From the NCBI GenBank assembly GCA_946186945.1, contig CAMHPC010000016.1:1-32503 (forward strand): 32,503 nt of DNA. Direction: 5' to 3'. The notes under the pieces were generated by a model. The model saw only the letters and a list, made by a program, of their open reading frames with translations. It had not been told where the DNA came from and made no database searches. Shown in pieces: positions 22,739 to 32,122 of the stretch; position 1 is the stretch's first letter; the number at the start of each line of letters is the position of its first letter. The DNA comes from an uncultured Prevotella sp. Lineage in GTDB: Bacteria > Bacteroidota > Bacteroidia > Bacteroidales > Bacteroidaceae. The translations under genes and the position numbers were made by a program.

Positions 22739-24313
22739 ATGACCAGCGAAGTAGTAATTGATGTGAAGCCCAAGGAGATATCCATTGCTCTTATGGAAGA
22801 CAAGAACCTGGTAGAGTATCAAAACGAGAGCAGGGCTGCATCATTCTCTGTAGGCAACATCTACATAGCAAAGGTTAAGAAACTTATGCCAGGTTTGAAT
22901 GCCTGTTTTGTAGATGTGGGTTTTGAACGCGACGCTTTTCTCCATTATCTTGACTTAGGAAATCAATTTGACTCGTATGCCAAGTATCTGAAACAGGTAC
23001 AGAGTGACAGGAAGAAACTGTTCCCAATATCCAAAGCCACGCATCTGCCCGACTTAAAGAAGGATGGCAGCATAGCCACCACGTTGACCGTCGGCCAGGA
23101 AGTGATGGTACAGATAGTGAAGGAGCCTATTTCGACGAAAGGTCCCCGCCTGACAGGCGAACTGAGTTTTGCCGGTCGTTATTTGGTATTGATGCCTTTC
23201 TACGACAGGGTATCGGTATCATCAAAGATAAAGAGTGGCGAGGAGCGTGCACGCCTAAAGCAATTGATCCAGAGCATACGTCCGAAGAATTTCGGTGTAA
23301 TCGTTCGCACTGTAGCAGAGGGTAAGCGTGTGGCAGAGTTGGACAGCGAATTGAAAGTGCTGTTGAAACGCTGGGAGGATGCCATCACCAAAGTACAGAA
23401 GACGCAGCAGAGGCCTCAGTTGATATTTGAGGAGACAGGCAGGGCAGTAGCGCTGCTACGTGATCTGTTTAACCCTTCGTACGAGAATATCTATGTGAAC
23501 GACAGCAATGTATGTCAGGAGGTGCGCCACTATGTGGAGTTGATAGCCCCGGACAAGGCGGGCATTGTGAAACACTACACGGGCAACGTGCCTATATTCG
23601 ACAATTTCAACATCACCAAGCAGTTGAAATCGAGTTTTGGCAAGACCGTGAACTACAAGCATGGTGCCTATCTTATCATAGAGCACACAGAGGCACTGCA
23701 TGTAGTGGATGTGAACAGCGGTATACGCAATCGCAATGCCAACGACCAGGAGGAAAATGCCTTGCAGGTTAACTTGGGTGCTGCCGATGAAATAGCACGC
23801 CAGTTGCGTCTGCGTGACATGGGCGGCATCATCGTGATTGACTTCATAGACATGAATCTGGCAGAGGACCGTCAGATGCTCTATGAGCGCATGTGCAAGA
23901 ACATGCAGAAGGACCGTGCCCGTCACAACATCCTGCCTTTGAGCAAATTTGGTTTGATGCAGATTACGCGTCAGCGAGTGCGTCCAGCCATGGATGTGAC
24001 AGTGGATGAACTCTGTCCCACATGTTTCGGCAAAGGCAAGATACGTTCAAGCATCCTGTTTACGGACCAGTTGGAGAGTAAGATTGATCACTTAGTCAAC
24101 AAGATTGGCGTCAAGACTTTCTATCTGCACGTACATCCCTACGTTGCTGCTTACATTAACCAGGGTTTCATGTCATTGAAACGTAAGTGGCAGTTCAAGT
24201 ATGGTTTTGGAGTGCACATCATTCCTTCACAGAAATTAGCCTTTTTGCAGTACGAATTTTACGATGCCAAAAAGCAGTTCATAGACATGAAGGAAGAGAT
24301 AGAGATAAAATAG
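22739..24313 (+). CDS. rng: Ribonuclease G/E family endoribonuclease
   Basis: The 524-residue protein matches RNase G in length and order. An S1-type domain lies near residues 38-120 (GNIYIAKVKKLMPGLNACFV, then DVGFERDAFLHY). The metal-binding catalytic aspartates are D324 (VVDVNSG) and D368 (IVIDFIDM). The CxxC zinc-link is C426/C429 (CPTCFGKGK), which joins subunits. The enzyme cuts single-stranded RNA in rRNA maturation and mRNA decay. It follows HU and the 29-residue gene, with hairpins between them that could make its expression partly dependent on readthrough or on its own cleavage. It ends at a strong terminator shared with the convergent fumarase gene. Confidence 0.95.
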   Translation: MTSEVVIDVKPKEISIALMEDKNLVEYQNESRAASFSVGNIYIAKVKKLMPGLNACFVDVGFERDAFLHYLDLGNQFDSYAKYLKQVQSDRKKLFPISKATHLPDLKKDGSIATTLTVGQEVMVQIVKEPISTKGPRLTGELSFAGRYLVLMPFYDRVSVSSKIKSGEERARLKQLIQSIRPKNFGVIVRTVAEGKRVAELDSELKVLLKRWEDAITKVQKTQQRPQLIFEETGRAVALLRDLFNPSYENIYVNDSNVCQEVRHYVELIAPDKAGIVKHYTGNVPIFDNFNITKQLKSSFGKTVNYKHGAYLIIEHTEALHVVDVNSGIRNRNANDQEENALQVNLGAADEIARQLRLRDMGGIIVIDFIDMNLAEDRQMLYERMCKNMQKDRARHNILPLSKFGLMQITRQRVRPAMDVTVDELCPTCFGKGKIRSSILFTDQLESKIDHLVNKIGVKTFYLHVHPYVAAYINQGFMSLKRKWQFKYGFGVHIIPSQKLAFLQYEFYDAKKQFIDMKEEIEIK

Positions 24314-24320
24314 AAGAGAA

Positions 24321-24358
24321 ATCCCGTGCAGAGCAATTCTGCACGGGATACTTTTTTT
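24321..24358. terminator. Strong terminator between rng and fumarase genes
   Basis: ATCCCGTGCAGA (24321-24332) and TCTGCACGGGAT (24338-24349) form a perfect 12-bp stem with a 5-nt loop, followed by seven T residues (24352-24358). It lies 7 nt after the rng stop. On the minus strand it lies 17 nt past the fumarase stop with a T/C-rich tail, so it can serve both genes. Confidence 0.9.
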
Positions 24359-24366
24359 GTGTGTAA

Positions 24367-25992
24367 TTAGAAGATTGACTTGAAGAAGTCGTTGCCTTTG
24401 TCATCCACGAGGATGAAGGCAGGGAAGTCGACCACATCAATCTTCCATATAGCCTCCATACCCAGTTCGGGATATTCCACACACTCGATACTCTTGATAG
24501 AGTTCATAGAGAGCACAGCGGCGGGTCCGCCGATACTGCCCAGGTAAAATCCGCCATGCTTCTTGCAAGCGTCAGTCACCTGTTGGGTGCGGTTACCTTT
24601 GGCTATCATGACAAGCGAGCCACCGTTGTCCTGGAACTCATCCACATACGGATCCATACGGTTGGCAGTGGTGGGACCCATTGAGCCACAAGGCATGCCA
24701 GCGGGAGTCTTTGCCGGTCCGGCATAGAGCACGGGATGGTTCTTGAAGTATTCGGGCATCCCCTCACCAGCATCCAGTCTTGCCTTCAGTTTGGCATGTG
24801 CGATATCCCTTGCCACGATGATAGTGCCATTCAGACTGACACGTGTGGCTACCGGATATTTAGTAAGCACCTTGCAAACCTCGCTGATAGGTTGGTTAAG
24901 GTCTATCTTCACCACCTCACCCTCACCAGCATTACGCAGAGCCTCGGGTATCCACTGAGTGGGATTGTCATCCATCTTTTCTATCCATATACCATCCTTG
25001 TTGATTTTTGCCTTGATATTACGGTCGGCAGAGCAACTCACACCCAGTCCAATGGGACAAGATGCGCCATGACGAGGCAGGCGTATCACTCTCACGTCAT
25101 GCGCCATGTATTTGCCACCAAACTGAGCGCCCAGCCCAATCTTGTATGCCTCTTCCAGGAGTTGCTTCTCCAGTTCCACATCTCTGAAGGCGCGACCAGT
25201 CTCATCACCAGTAGTGGGCAGACTGTCGTAGAAGTGAGTGGAAGCCAACTTCACAGTAAGCAAGTTCTTCTCAGCCGAAGTGCCACCTATGACGAATGCG
25301 ATATGGTATGGAGGACAGGCAGCCGTGCCGAGGCTCTTCATCTTATCCACGAGGAAAGGAACGAGAGTGCCGGGGTTTTGTATACGAGCCTTAGTCTCCT
25401 GATACAGATAAGTCTTATTTGCAGATCCACCACCCTTTACTACACAGAGGAAACGGTACTCCATGCCCTCAGTGGCTTCGATATCTATCTGGGCAGGCAA
25501 ATTGCAACGAGTGTTTTTCTCATCGTACATATTAAGCGGTGCATTCTGCGAATACCTCAGGTTCTCCTCGGTATAGGTCTTGTACACGCCACGGGCCAGC
25601 GCCTCCTCATCACAGAAGCCAGTCCACACCTGTTGACCCTTTTCGCCATGAATGATGGCAGTACCTGTATCCTGACAGAGAGGCAGTTTGCCTTTGCATG
25701 CCACCTCTGCATTGCGCAGGAAGGTGAGAGCCACATATTTGTCATTCTCTGAAGCCTCAGGGTCATCCAATATCTTTGCCACTTGCGCATTATGTGCAGG
25801 ACGGAGCAAGAAGTTGACATCGCGGAATGCTGCATTTGAGAGCATGGTGAGAGCCTCTGGTGCAACCTTGAGGATGGGATGTCCCTCAAATTCGCCCACG
25901 CTCACACCCTCCTTAGTTAGGAGGTAGTATTCAGTATCATCTTGTCCCAGTTGGAACATCGGTGCATACTTAAAATCGGGAATATTTGCCAT
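24367..25992 (-). CDS. Fumarate hydratase, class I (iron-sulfur type)
   Basis: The 541-residue protein is a class I, oxygen-sensitive [4Fe-4S] fumarase with the alpha and beta regions fused. Candidate cluster cysteines are C106 (LPLCQDTGT), C226 (AACPPYH) and C312 (GASCPIGLG). The C-terminal beta-like region (from about 375) carries [14 protein letters not shown] and [12 protein letters not shown]. It interconverts fumarate and malate in the branched TCA pathway that leads to succinate in anaerobic Bacteroidota. The gene starts 34 nt after the M16 peptidase stop and may be co-transcribed with it; a possible -7 box at 26035-26042 inside the M16 3' end could give separate control. The name fumA, fumB or fum cannot be decided from sequence. 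Confidence 0.95.
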   Translation of the reverse strand: MANIPDFKYAPMFQLGQDDTEYYLLTKEGVSVGEFEGHPILKVAPEALTMLSNAAFRDVNFLLRPAHNAQVAKILDDPEASENDKYVALTFLRNAEVACKGKLPLCQDTGTAIIHGEKGQQVWTGFCDEEALARGVYKTYTEENLRYSQNAPLNMYDEKNTRCNLPAQIDIEATEGMEYRFLCVVKGGGSANKTYLYQETKARIQNPGTLVPFLVDKMKSLGTAACPPYHIAFVIGGTSAEKNLLTVKLASTHFYDSLPTTGDETGRAFRDVELEKQLLEEAYKIGLGAQFGGKYMAHDVRVIRLPRHGASCPIGLGVSCSADRNIKAKINKDGIWIEKMDDNPTQWIPEALRNAGEGEVVKIDLNQPISEVCKVLTKYPVATRVSLNGTIIVARDIAHAKLKARLDAGEGMPEYFKNHPVLYAGPAKTPAGMPCGSMGPTTANRMDPYVDEFQDNGGSLVMIAKGNRTQQVTDACKKHGGFYLGSIGGPAAVLSMNSIKSIECVEYPELGMEAIWKIDVVDFPAFILVDDKGNDFFKSIF

Positions 25993-26026
25993 AATAATTA
26001 TGATTTTATAAGGTTAAACGATTTTG

Positions 26027-28924
26027 TCAATATCCAAAGATAGTCTCAGTAGAAACGCGTTTCACTGTGCCCAATTTCTCCAATGCCTCCATATCCAATT
26101 CTTTCTCATCACCCAGAATGAGGTATTTATATGTCTTGGAGACCATATTTTCCTTTTCAAACTTCACCACATCATCGAGAGTAATAGATGGAAGAGCATT
26201 ATACACCACCTCGCTGAAAGTCTTGTCCATATTCATGTACTTAGTATTATAGTATGTAGAAAGTACATTGAAGCGAGTCCATCTTGCTGTCTGCAGGCTC
26301 TTCGTCAGACTTTGCTTGGCTATTTCGAAAGCCTCCTGACTCTGGGGTATAGTATCAATTATCTCGTTGAACACCTTGATGCAGTCCATCAACTTATCGT
26401 TTTGGGAAACTATATAAGTATAGTAATTCTCCTTATCGCCCGGTCGTTGTGGTATTTCATATCTGGCAGCTGCACTGTATGCCAGTCCCCTACTCTCGCG
26501 TAGTTCCTGGAATACTATAGAGTTCATTCCTCCTCCAAAATAAGAGTTGAACATATACTCCACGGGCACCTGTTTGATATCCGGTTCACGATTCTCGTTA
26601 TGATACTGAACCATATAGATATTCTTTGCCTCGTATGGAGCCAATATCACCTCGTTTGCAGGAGTGGTCTGTTCTGTATACCTCTTGCCGGCGGGAGCAT
26701 CATTCAAACGTTTAGCCACAGAGTGGTATTTTTTCAGTGTGGCAGACAGTTCCTTTTGCGACATAGGTCCGAAATAGAGCACCGTGTGTTTGATGTCCCT
26801 CAATTTCTTCAGTTGGTTGAGCATAGCCTGAGGGTCGTACTGTGCCAGTTGTTCATTGCTCAGAGTATTGAGGTATGGATTATATTCGCCGTATATGCCA
26901 TACGAGAACAGGCGCTGGAAGTTTGCCTGCTGTGAAGTCTTTTCGTCCTCACGACTTTTTTGCACCAGTGCCACATATTTGCCGTAACTGTCTTGGTCAC
27001 CCTTGGCATTGTTCATCAGTCTGTCGAGCAGTTGCAGTGCCTGGGGCATGTTTTCAGTCAGGCCTGTGAGTGTGACAGATGAACTGTACTGTCCGATATT
27101 GATACGGTAACTGCATGCCAGTTTATAAAACTCTTCCTTTATCTGAGATACTGTCATCTTGTCCGTTCCCACATATTCCAGATAGTCGGCTGCAAGTGAG
27201 ATGTCGGGATTGGATTCGGTGCCGAAATCATAGATAAACTGCAGGGTGAACAGTCCGTCGTCACCATTGTGTTTATATAGCAGCGGCAGGTTATTTGCCT
27301 TGCTTATCACGAGGTCTTTCTGGAAGTCGGGAAATCTCGGTGCTATAGTTGTCACGGTCTGGCTGGTCACCTCTTTCAGGAAGTCGCTCTGCAGGTGGCG
27401 GTTGGATGGAATAGGCGTGATAGCCGGTTTTTCTATCTTGACCTGAGTAGAGTCGGTACCCATACGTTTGTATACACACACATAATTATCCTTGAAATGG
27501 CGGTTGACGAAATCCACCATCTGCTGTTTGGTGATGCCAGACTGTCTCTCGAGTCGTCTGGCCACACTCGTCCAGTCTTGTCCATTGATAAATGCATCCA
27601 CCATAAGCGATGCCCTGCTTCTATTGTTCAGCATGGCCGTATAGTGCTGCAACTTCTTGTTGTTGATAACGGCAGGCAAGAGGTCGTCGGAGAATTCCCC
27701 TCTCTTGAATTTCTCGATGGTTTGCAGTATGAGACCTTTCAGTTCGTCGAGGTCCTGATTGTCTTTCGGGTCGCCGAAGACGAGGAAGCAGCCGTAGTCG
27801 GTCATAGGGTCATTATATGCCCCTACCCCACGTGCTTTCATCGTCTGTTCCAGTTCCGTTTCAAACAGTCCGGCCTTTCCATTGGCAAGCATCGTCTGCA
27901 GCACGTCGAGAGTGTCGTTCTGAGCCATCTTGGCAGCATCGAAGCGCCATCCCAGCACCAGCGACTCACTCTCCTTGCCCACCACCGTAGTGTCTGTAGG
28001 GTGAGTAAGAGGCATCAGTGCAGGGAACTGAGGAAATGAGAGGTTGTCGCTACGTTTCCATGTACCGAAGTATTTCGTAATGATATCCATCACCTCATCG
28101 CAGTCAAAATCTCCAGCCATACATATAGCCACATTATTGGGCACATAATAGCGTTCGAAATAGCGTTTGATATTGGTGATAGAAGGATTTTTCAGATGTT
28201 CCTGCGTACCAATGGTAGTCTGGGTGCCATAAGGGTGAGTGGGAAAGAGTTTGGCATATATAGCCTCAAACACTTTTCTGTTGTCCTGCGCCATACCGAT
28301 GTTCTTCTCTTCATACACAGCCTCCAATTCTGTATGGAAGCCCCTTATCACCATATTTTGAAATCTGTCAGCCTGCACTTTAGCCCATTTCTCTATTTCA
28401 TTGCTCGGGATATTCTCCACATAGCAAGTGACATCGGTGCTGGTATAGGCATTAGTGCCTTCGCTGCCTATACTCGACATTAGTTTGTCATATTCATTGG
28501 GTATGAAGTACTGTGCAGCCAGTTGCGACACGCTGTCTATCTCGTGATATGCCTGTTTTCTCTGGGCGGGATCTGTGAGCGTGCGATACACTTCGTACCT
28601 TCTTTCTATCTCATCGAGCAGTGGGGCCTCGGCTTCGGGGTCAGTGGTACCGAAGCAGTTAGTGCCCTTAAACATCAGATGTTCGAGATAGTGAGCCAGT
28701 CCGGTAGTTTCGGCAGGGTCGTTGCGACTACCTGTCCTCACAGCGATATTGGCTTGTAGGCGTGGTTTCTCCTTGTTGACGGAGAGATACACCTTCAGTC
28801 CGTTGTCGAGCGTATAGATACGTGTCTGGGTGATATCGCCTGGTACCGACTCATACGTGTACCTCTGTGCCGAGCATACCACCGCCATGACAGACATCAC
28901 GGCTATCAAAAAAGATTTTTTCAT
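26027..28924 (-). CDS. M16-family (insulinase/pitrilysin-like) zinc metallopeptidase, exported
   Basis: The 965-residue protein starts with a signal peptide (MKKSFLIAVMSVMAVVCSAQ, likely cleaved near residue 19), so it acts outside the cytoplasm. The inverted zinc motif HxxEH is H78-E81-H82 (AHYLEHLMFKG). The third-ligand glutamate lies in ELEAVYEEKNI, about 75 residues further on. An inactive second M16 half follows, and the length fits two complete M16 units in one chain. Such enzymes degrade peptides inside a closed chamber. The gene lies 12 nt after the DUF4954 gene and 34 nt before fumarase, on the same strand. Substrates are unknown. Confidence 0.92.
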   Translation of the reverse strand: MKKSFLIAVMSVMAVVCSAQRYTYESVPGDITQTRIYTLDNGLKVYLSVNKEKPRLQANIAVRTGSRNDPAETTGLAHYLEHLMFKGTNCFGTTDPEAEAPLLDEIERRYEVYRTLTDPAQRKQAYHEIDSVSQLAAQYFIPNEYDKLMSSIGSEGTNAYTSTDVTCYVENIPSNEIEKWAKVQADRFQNMVIRGFHTELEAVYEEKNIGMAQDNRKVFEAIYAKLFPTHPYGTQTTIGTQEHLKNPSITNIKRYFERYYVPNNVAICMAGDFDCDEVMDIITKYFGTWKRSDNLSFPQFPALMPLTHPTDTTVVGKESESLVLGWRFDAAKMAQNDTLDVLQTMLANGKAGLFETELEQTMKARGVGAYNDPMTDYGCFLVFGDPKDNQDLDELKGLILQTIEKFKRGEFSDDLLPAVINNKKLQHYTAMLNNRSRASLMVDAFINGQDWTSVARRLERQSGITKQQMVDFVNRHFKDNYVCVYKRMGTDSTQVKIEKPAITPIPSNRHLQSDFLKEVTSQTVTTIAPRFPDFQKDLVISKANNLPLLYKHNGDDGLFTLQFIYDFGTESNPDISLAADYLEYVGTDKMTVSQIKEEFYKLACSYRINIGQYSSSVTLTGLTENMPQALQLLDRLMNNAKGDQDSYGKYVALVQKSREDEKTSQQANFQRLFSYGIYGEYNPYLNTLSNEQLAQYDPQAMLNQLKKLRDIKHTVLYFGPMSQKELSATLKKYHSVAKRLNDAPAGKRYTEQTTPANEVILAPYEAKNIYMVQYHNENREPDIKQVPVEYMFNSYFGGGMNSIVFQELRESRGLAYSAAARYEIPQRPGDKENYYTYIVSQNDKLMDCIKVFNEIIDTIPQSQEAFEIAKQSLTKSLQTARWTRFNVLSTYYNTKYMNMDKTFSEVVYNALPSITLDDVVKFEKENMVSKTYKYLILGDEKELDMEALEKLGTVKRVSTETIFGY
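26035..26042 (-). promoter_or_regulatory. Tentative -7 box for fumarase inside the M16 3' end
   Basis: The minus strand reads TATCTTTG, a match to TAnnTTTG, and the predicted start near 26029 would give a leader of about 37 nt. No -33 TTTG is present, and the base after the box is not the C seen at the other promoters here. It is within the coding end of the M16 gene. Confidence 0.3.
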
Positions 28925-28936
28925 AGTATTAAAAAT

Positions 28937-30790
28937 TTAAAACAGTCCTTGGTCTTCATATTCCACCTCTTTGTCGAGTTGTGAGAGGAAGTTCTCCAGC
29001 AGTTCCTCATCCACATCGCCCTGAGCGAATTCCTTTTCGGCATCTTTTCTGATTTCTGCTATCCACGAGCGGCGGGCCTTGACATAGTCTTTATGTATTT
29101 CAGCCACCGTCTGCTCGTTTAGAGTCTCCAGATGGTAATAGTCGAGTATCATACGGTATGCCCATGTCCACCTGTATTCGGGGTAGTTGGCATTTATTAT
29201 CACGAAACGGTCTATCACCTGTTTCATATTATCAATGGTGCCGTTCTTGATATCTTCTATCAGTTGTATCTCCTCGCTTTCCGGCATAAGCAATCCGGAG
29301 AGGTCTATCCAGTTGCCCACACCCACAGCGCTCTTAGGCATTTCCAATTTGTGACGTTTCAGTACTGCTCCCATGAATATGCGCAGGGCGATATCATAGT
29401 ATTTTATGCCCTTGTTTAGAGAACTGGCATTGATTACATACTCATGATAGTTGTATGACGAGACGTTAGTGCCCGATGCTTTCTGCAGTTTCTCCAGTAT
29501 TTTCTTGCCACGTATGATTTCTCCTACAGAGAACGGACTGAGCCAGTCGAAGTTGACAATACTCTTCTGTGCACTTCTTGGTCTCATATCGCGTTTCGGC
29601 CATTTGCGTATATCTCGATACAGTCCCACGGTAGTGAGGTTTCTTCCCGGCGAGAGATACATAGTATCTCCGTAGGCAATGAGGTAAGAGAAAGGCAGAT
29701 TTCTTGTGTCGGGATGGTGCATCAGTTTTCCGAAGCAGACAGAGAAGGTGCCGATATTGGCGGGCATGAGCAGGTAGGCACCGGAAGCCGTTTTCGTGCC
29801 TCTTTCAAGAGTGCCATAGTGTATAGGACCCATCTTGTAGGCGTGGTTGCTGAAGTTGGTAGCCGAGCCTGCGTTATAGAACGAGAACATGCCGCCGATG
29901 AGCAGCGAACTCTTGTGGTGAGAAGCAGAGAATGGTCCACAGAAGGCGGCGCATGCTTCACCGTTTGCCATATAACTGTTGGCGAAGAAGATAGAACTCT
30001 CGGCAGTAAATCCATTAGTGATATGGCAAGCCTCGCCCACGAAACAGTTCTCCAGTTTCACGCTGTTGAGTATCGAAGAGCCATCGAAGATGATAGAGTT
30101 TTCACAGATTACTCCTGAACCAATGAAAACACTTGCCTCGGGTATACTCTTTATGGAGCAGTCGCTCAGTCGGCAAGCCCCATTTATCTCACAGTCGTCA
30201 TTGATATTGGTGTTTGTTATCTCCGAGGTATTTATGATTTTCACTCCGAAGCCTATCGTACCCCTTTCGGGCATGGTCTCCATTATCTCCTTGCGTATGA
30301 GAGTCTTCATGGCCTGCATCAGTTCCTTGTCACGGTGGTGGTTTACCATCAGCGCTGCCACCTGGGATGTCAGTCCGTCAAACAGCATCACGTTTCCATC
30401 GCCTGCCTCATTCAGCACACTAATCATGTTGCCTTGTCCGAAGGTTGCTCCCTCGGTAGTTTCCATAGTATTGACGTTAGAGATATAACATTCCTCGCCT
30501 ATGGTGTAGTTGTTTATGAAATTGCCTATATTCTCGATAAGGCAGTTATCTCCTATCTCAACATTTCTGAGAGTGGCGTTTTTGATACCCGAGGTTTTAT
30601 AGAAGCCTTTGCTCACCTCCAATTTCTTTTCGAACACACCCAGGGAGACCTCCCCATAGAAAGAGACATTACGTATGGTTTCGGGTTTGAAGTCATGTGC
30701 CACGCTTACAGCGGACCAATCTTCTGCCTTACATCCACGTTTTTCAAGGATTTTAATCTCCTCGATAGTTAAAGATCTGTATTTTTCCAT
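28937..30790 (-). CDS. DUF4954 family protein with left-handed beta-helix (hexapeptide-like) repeats
   Basis: The 617-residue protein matches the DUF4954 family of Bacteroidota. Residues 50-300 contain repeated short [I/V]xNxxIGxxCxI-like turns, for example NVEIGDNCLIENIGNFI and NYTIGEECYISNV. These resemble left-handed beta-helix hexapeptide repeats found in sugar-nucleotide acyltransferases and pyrophosphorylases. No nucleotidyltransferase domain is visible at the N-terminus, which starts MEKYRSLTIEEIKIL. The C-terminal third is helical with charged residues. No signal peptide is present. The function is unknown; a sugar-modifying or binding role is only suggested by the fold. It lies 16 nt behind hflX and 12 nt before the M16 peptidase. 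Confidence 0.85.
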   Translation of the reverse strand: MEKYRSLTIEEIKILEKRGCKAEDWSAVSVAHDFKPETIRNVSFYGEVSLGVFEKKLEVSKGFYKTSGIKNATLRNVEIGDNCLIENIGNFINNYTIGEECYISNVNTMETTEGATFGQGNMISVLNEAGDGNVMLFDGLTSQVAALMVNHHRDKELMQAMKTLIRKEIMETMPERGTIGFGVKIINTSEITNTNINDDCEINGACRLSDCSIKSIPEASVFIGSGVICENSIIFDGSSILNSVKLENCFVGEACHITNGFTAESSIFFANSYMANGEACAAFCGPFSASHHKSSLLIGGMFSFYNAGSATNFSNHAYKMGPIHYGTLERGTKTASGAYLLMPANIGTFSVCFGKLMHHPDTRNLPFSYLIAYGDTMYLSPGRNLTTVGLYRDIRKWPKRDMRPRSAQKSIVNFDWLSPFSVGEIIRGKKILEKLQKASGTNVSSYNYHEYVINASSLNKGIKYYDIALRIFMGAVLKRHKLEMPKSAVGVGNWIDLSGLLMPESEEIQLIEDIKNGTIDNMKQVIDRFVIINANYPEYRWTWAYRMILDYYHLETLNEQTVAEIHKDYVKARRSWIAEIRKDAEKEFAQGDVDEELLENFLSQLDKEVEYEDQGLF

Positions 30791-30806
30791 TATCAGTTAT
30801 GTGTTA

Positions 30807-32063
30807 TTATTGTTCTAAATCGGTTTCGGGATATAGGAAATCGTTGTAAGGATATTTTTGCACATGCAGCACCTTCACTTGTTTATAGAGAGTGGATCTG
30901 AATTCATCGATATTCTCCTTTTCTCGTGCAGAAATGAATATGCAATTGTCGTGCAGTTTAGCCATCCATGTATGCTTCAGTTCATCGAGAGTCACATTCT
31001 CTTTTCCTGGAGGTGTCAGGTCATCAGGTTCCTTGTCCACCCACGTGTAAGCATCTATTTTATTGAACACCACCATAGAGGGCTTGTCGGCGCATCCCAG
31101 TTCTTTCAGAGTCTGTTCCACCACCTGCATCTGTTCTTCAAAGTCAGGATGAGAGATATCCACCACATGCAGCAACAGGTCGGCCTCTCTCGTCTCATCG
31201 AGTGTAGACTTAAACGAGTCCACCAGGTCTGTAGGCAGTTTTCTGATAAAACCCACTGTGTCTGCCAGCAGGAAGGGCAGGTTCTCAAGAGCCACCTTTC
31301 TCACTGTGGTATCGAGAGTGGCAAAGAGTTTGTTTTCTGCGAAGACCTCACTCTTAGAGAGCATATTCATGATAGTAGACTTGCCTACGTTGGTATATCC
31401 CACGAGAGCCACACGAATCAGTCTGCCCCTGTTTTTTCTCTGGGTATTCTTTTGTTTTTCTATCTCCACCAATCTTTGTTTCAGCAGCGACATGCGGTTG
31501 AGGATAATTCTCCGGTCCATCTCCAACTGAGTCTCACCTGGTCCGCGCAGTCCCACGCTACCTTTTCCTCCACCAGAGCCCGAGCCACCACCTTGTCGTT
31601 CGAGGTGTGTCCACAGTCTCTGCAGTCTGGGCAGCATATAGCGATACTGCGCCAGTTCCACCTGAGTCTTGGCATTGGCAGTCTGAGCCCTCATGGCAAA
31701 GATATCGAGTATGAGAGATGTGCGGTCAAGAATTTTCACTTTGAGCACTGCCTCGATGTTGCGTATCTGTTTGGCTGTCAGTTCATCGTCGAAGATAACC
31801 ATACCCACTTCTCTGTCAGCGTCGGCCTCGTCCTTGATATATTGTGCTATCTCATCGAGTTTGCCTTTTCCTACGTACGTAGTCATATTAGGCCCTCCCA
31901 CCCTTTGTGTGAAGCGTTTCACGGTGACTGCCCCTGCTGTGTCTGCCAGGAATTCCAGTTCGTCAAGGTATTCCTTAGTTTTATTTTCGTCCTGCTCCTT
32001 CGTAATCAGTCCTACGAGGACAGCAGTTTCAGCTTTAACTTCAGAAATTACAAATTCTTTCAT
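30807..32063 (-). CDS. hflX: GTPase HflX
   Basis: The 418-residue protein has the HflX layout. The N-terminal HflX domain ends with the glycine-rich linker [20 protein letters not shown] (about 158-177) and a coiled helix. A TRAFAC GTPase domain follows with P-loop GYTNVGKS (222-229), DTVG (268-271) and NKID (334-337). HflX binds the large ribosomal subunit and rescues or splits stalled ribosomes under stress. It is the first gene of a minus-strand series with DUF4954, M16 peptidase and fumarase, separated by 16, 12 and 34 nt. The promoter at 32076-32106 gives a leader of only about 7 nt, so translation may start on a nearly leaderless mRNA. Confidence 0.95.
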   Translation of the reverse strand: MKEFVISEVKAETAVLVGLITKEQDENKTKEYLDELEFLADTAGAVTVKRFTQRVGGPNMTTYVGKGKLDEIAQYIKDEADADREVGMVIFDDELTAKQIRNIEAVLKVKILDRTSLILDIFAMRAQTANAKTQVELAQYRYMLPRLQRLWTHLERQGGGSGSGGGKGSVGLRGPGETQLEMDRRIILNRMSLLKQRLVEIEKQKNTQRKNRGRLIRVALVGYTNVGKSTIMNMLSKSEVFAENKLFATLDTTVRKVALENLPFLLADTVGFIRKLPTDLVDSFKSTLDETREADLLLHVVDISHPDFEEQMQVVEQTLKELGCADKPSMVVFNKIDAYTWVDKEPDDLTPPGKENVTLDELKHTWMAKLHDNCIFISAREKENIDEFRSTLYKQVKVLHVQKYPYNDFLYPETDLEQ

Positions 32064-32075
32064 TTAATTTTTCTG

Positions 32076-32106
32076 CAAATGTAATGCAAATTGAAGACAA
32101 AACAAA
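32076..32106 (-). promoter_or_regulatory. Promoter of hflX
   Basis: On the minus strand TTTG (32106-32103) is followed after 19 nt by TACATTTG (32083-32076), then CAG. Alternative TTTG copies lie at 32111-32108 and 32101-32098. The transcript start would fall near 32070, very close to the ATG at 32063. Confidence 0.75.
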
Positions 32107-32122
32107 ACAAACTTCTTTGTTT

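Noticed and set aside
24736..25752. Long open frame (338 codons) antisense to fumarase
   Set aside because: The fumarase is complete and conserved; the antisense frame has no recognisable domain and no promoter.
30858..32084. Long open frame (408 codons) antisense to hflX
   Set aside because: hflX on the other strand has all GTPase motifs; the antisense product shows no domain and is rich in Cys, His and Phe, typical of a shadow frame.
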